A stretch of DNA of 6,356 bases, taken from NCBI GenBank assembly GCA_005888515.1, contig VAZR01000100.1:1-6356 (forward strand), given 5' to 3'. Numbering within the stretch: position 1 is the first letter of the stretch; each line of letters starts with the position of its first letter. This document shows positions 5,845-6,356 of this stretch, one piece after another. The notes below the pieces were generated by a model. The model saw only the letters and a list, made by a program, of their open reading frames with translations, searched no databases and had not been told where the DNA came from. The stretch is from Alphaproteobacteria bacterium. Its GTDB lineage: Bacteria > Pseudomonadota > Alphaproteobacteria > ATCC43930 > CGMCC-115725. The position numbers were made by a program, and so were the translations under genes.

Positions 5845-6356
5845 TGTCGGCGACGCCGCTCGCTGGCATAAGAGTCCTGGAGTTCAGCCATACGGTCATG
5901 GGCCCGACCGCGGGGCTGGTGTTTGCCGAGCTCGGCGCCGACGTCATCAAGATCGAGCCGGCGCCGAAGGGCGACCATACCCGCGGTCTCGGCGGGTTTG
6001 GGGCCGGGTTTTTTGCCGCCTTCAACCGCAACAAGCGCAGCCTGGCGGTGGATCTGAAGCGCCCGGAAGGTCAGGCGGTGATCCATCGGCTAGTCCCGAC
6101 CGCCGATGTCGTTCTGGAGAATTTCGGCCCCGGCACGATGGAGCGGCTCGGTTGCGGCTACGAGCAGCTGGCCACGCTCAATCCGCGTTTGGTTTACCTG
6201 GCGCTGAAAGGCTATCTCGCCGGCCCGTACGAGCATCGGCCGGCGCTCGACGAAGTGGTGCAGTCCCAGACCGGTCTTGCCTTCATGACCGGGCCGTCGG
6301 GCCAACCGCTGCGAGCCGGCGCCTCGGTCATCGACATCATGGGTGCGATCTTCGGG
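5844..6356 (+). CDS. Class III (CaiB/BaiF) CoA-transferase, N-terminal part (3' end cut by window)
   Basis: The first 171 residues of a family III CoA-transferase (full length usually about 390-400), an enzyme that moves CoA between an acyl-CoA donor such as succinyl-CoA and a carboxylate. It opens with the typical GIRVLEFSHTVMGPTAG (8-24), then LGADVIKIEP (30-39), NRNKRSLAVDLKRPEG (61-76), ADVVLENFGPGTMERLG (87-103) and the LxGxxxGPYEHRPALDEVVQ block (121-140). Asp164 in SVIDIMG (bases 6333-6335) fits the catalytic Asp169 of formyl-CoA transferase and CaiB. The start ATG overlaps the lyase stop as TGATG, so translation is probably coupled. The neighbouring lyase implies that it activates the acid later cleaved; acceptor and donor are unknown. 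Some relatives are racemases (alpha-methylacyl-CoA racemase), which cannot be fully excluded from the visible part. Confidence 0.9.
   Translation, partial: MSATPLAGIRVLEFSHTVMGPTAGLVFAELGADVIKIEPAPKGDHTRGLGGFGAGFFAAFNRNKRSLAVDLKRPEGQAVIHRLVPTADVVLENFGPGTMERLGCGYEQLATLNPRLVYLALKGYLAGPYEHRPALDEVVQSQTGLAFMTGPSGQPLRAGASVIDIMGAIFG

Overview
The window is dense, high-GC (roughly two thirds G+C by eye) bacterial DNA that is almost entirely protein coding. The strong G/C bias at third codon positions, short gaps and protein styles fit a soil-type proteobacterium, most likely an alphaproteobacterium; this is inferred from composition and family resemblance, and no rRNA or marker gene is present. I see no tRNA, rRNA, CRISPR array, insertion sequence, phage gene or attachment site. 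The region looks like an accessory catabolic island with six genes, two of them cut by the window edges.

Layout. Left block, plus strand: the C-terminal part of an Fe(II)/2-oxoglutarate-type (isopenicillin N synthase-like) oxygenase (1-831), then after 28 bases a complete molybdenum-hydroxylase large subunit of the xanthine dehydrogenase/CoxL family (860-3175). Middle, minus strand: a small ureidoglycolate lyase (AllA)-like protein (3179-3703), convergent with the Mo subunit (stop codons 3 bases apart) and divergent from the right block across a 95-base intergenic region. Right block, plus strand: a TIM-barrel amidohydrolase (3799-4833), an HMG-CoA-lyase-like DRE-TIM enzyme (4882-5844), and the N-terminal half of a class III (CaiB/BaiF) CoA-transferase (5844-6356, runs off the edge). 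The last two overlap by one base (TGATG).

How they may work together (inference). Two oxidising enzymes, a hydrolase of the lactonase-like COG3618 type, a CoA-transferase and a CoA-ester carbon-carbon lyase can be ordered into a catabolic route: hydroxylate a substrate, open a ring or lactone, move CoA onto the resulting carboxylate, then cleave the hydroxyacyl-CoA by retro-aldol/Claisen chemistry. A class III CoA-transferase paired with an HMG-CoA-lyase-family enzyme has a known precedent in R-citramalate metabolism of Chloroflexus. The substrate cannot be read from the sequence.

The most notable points are active-site departures. The Mo subunit has Gln726 where the catalytic Glu of xanthine dehydrogenase-type enzymes is expected, and no FAD or Fe-S subunit gene lies next to it in view. 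The lyase has Glu17 and Gln47 where human HMG-CoA lyase has metal ligand Asp42 and Glu72. These suggest that automatic names such as 'xanthine dehydrogenase' and 'HMG-CoA lyase' would mislead, and that this is a pathway with an undescribed substrate.
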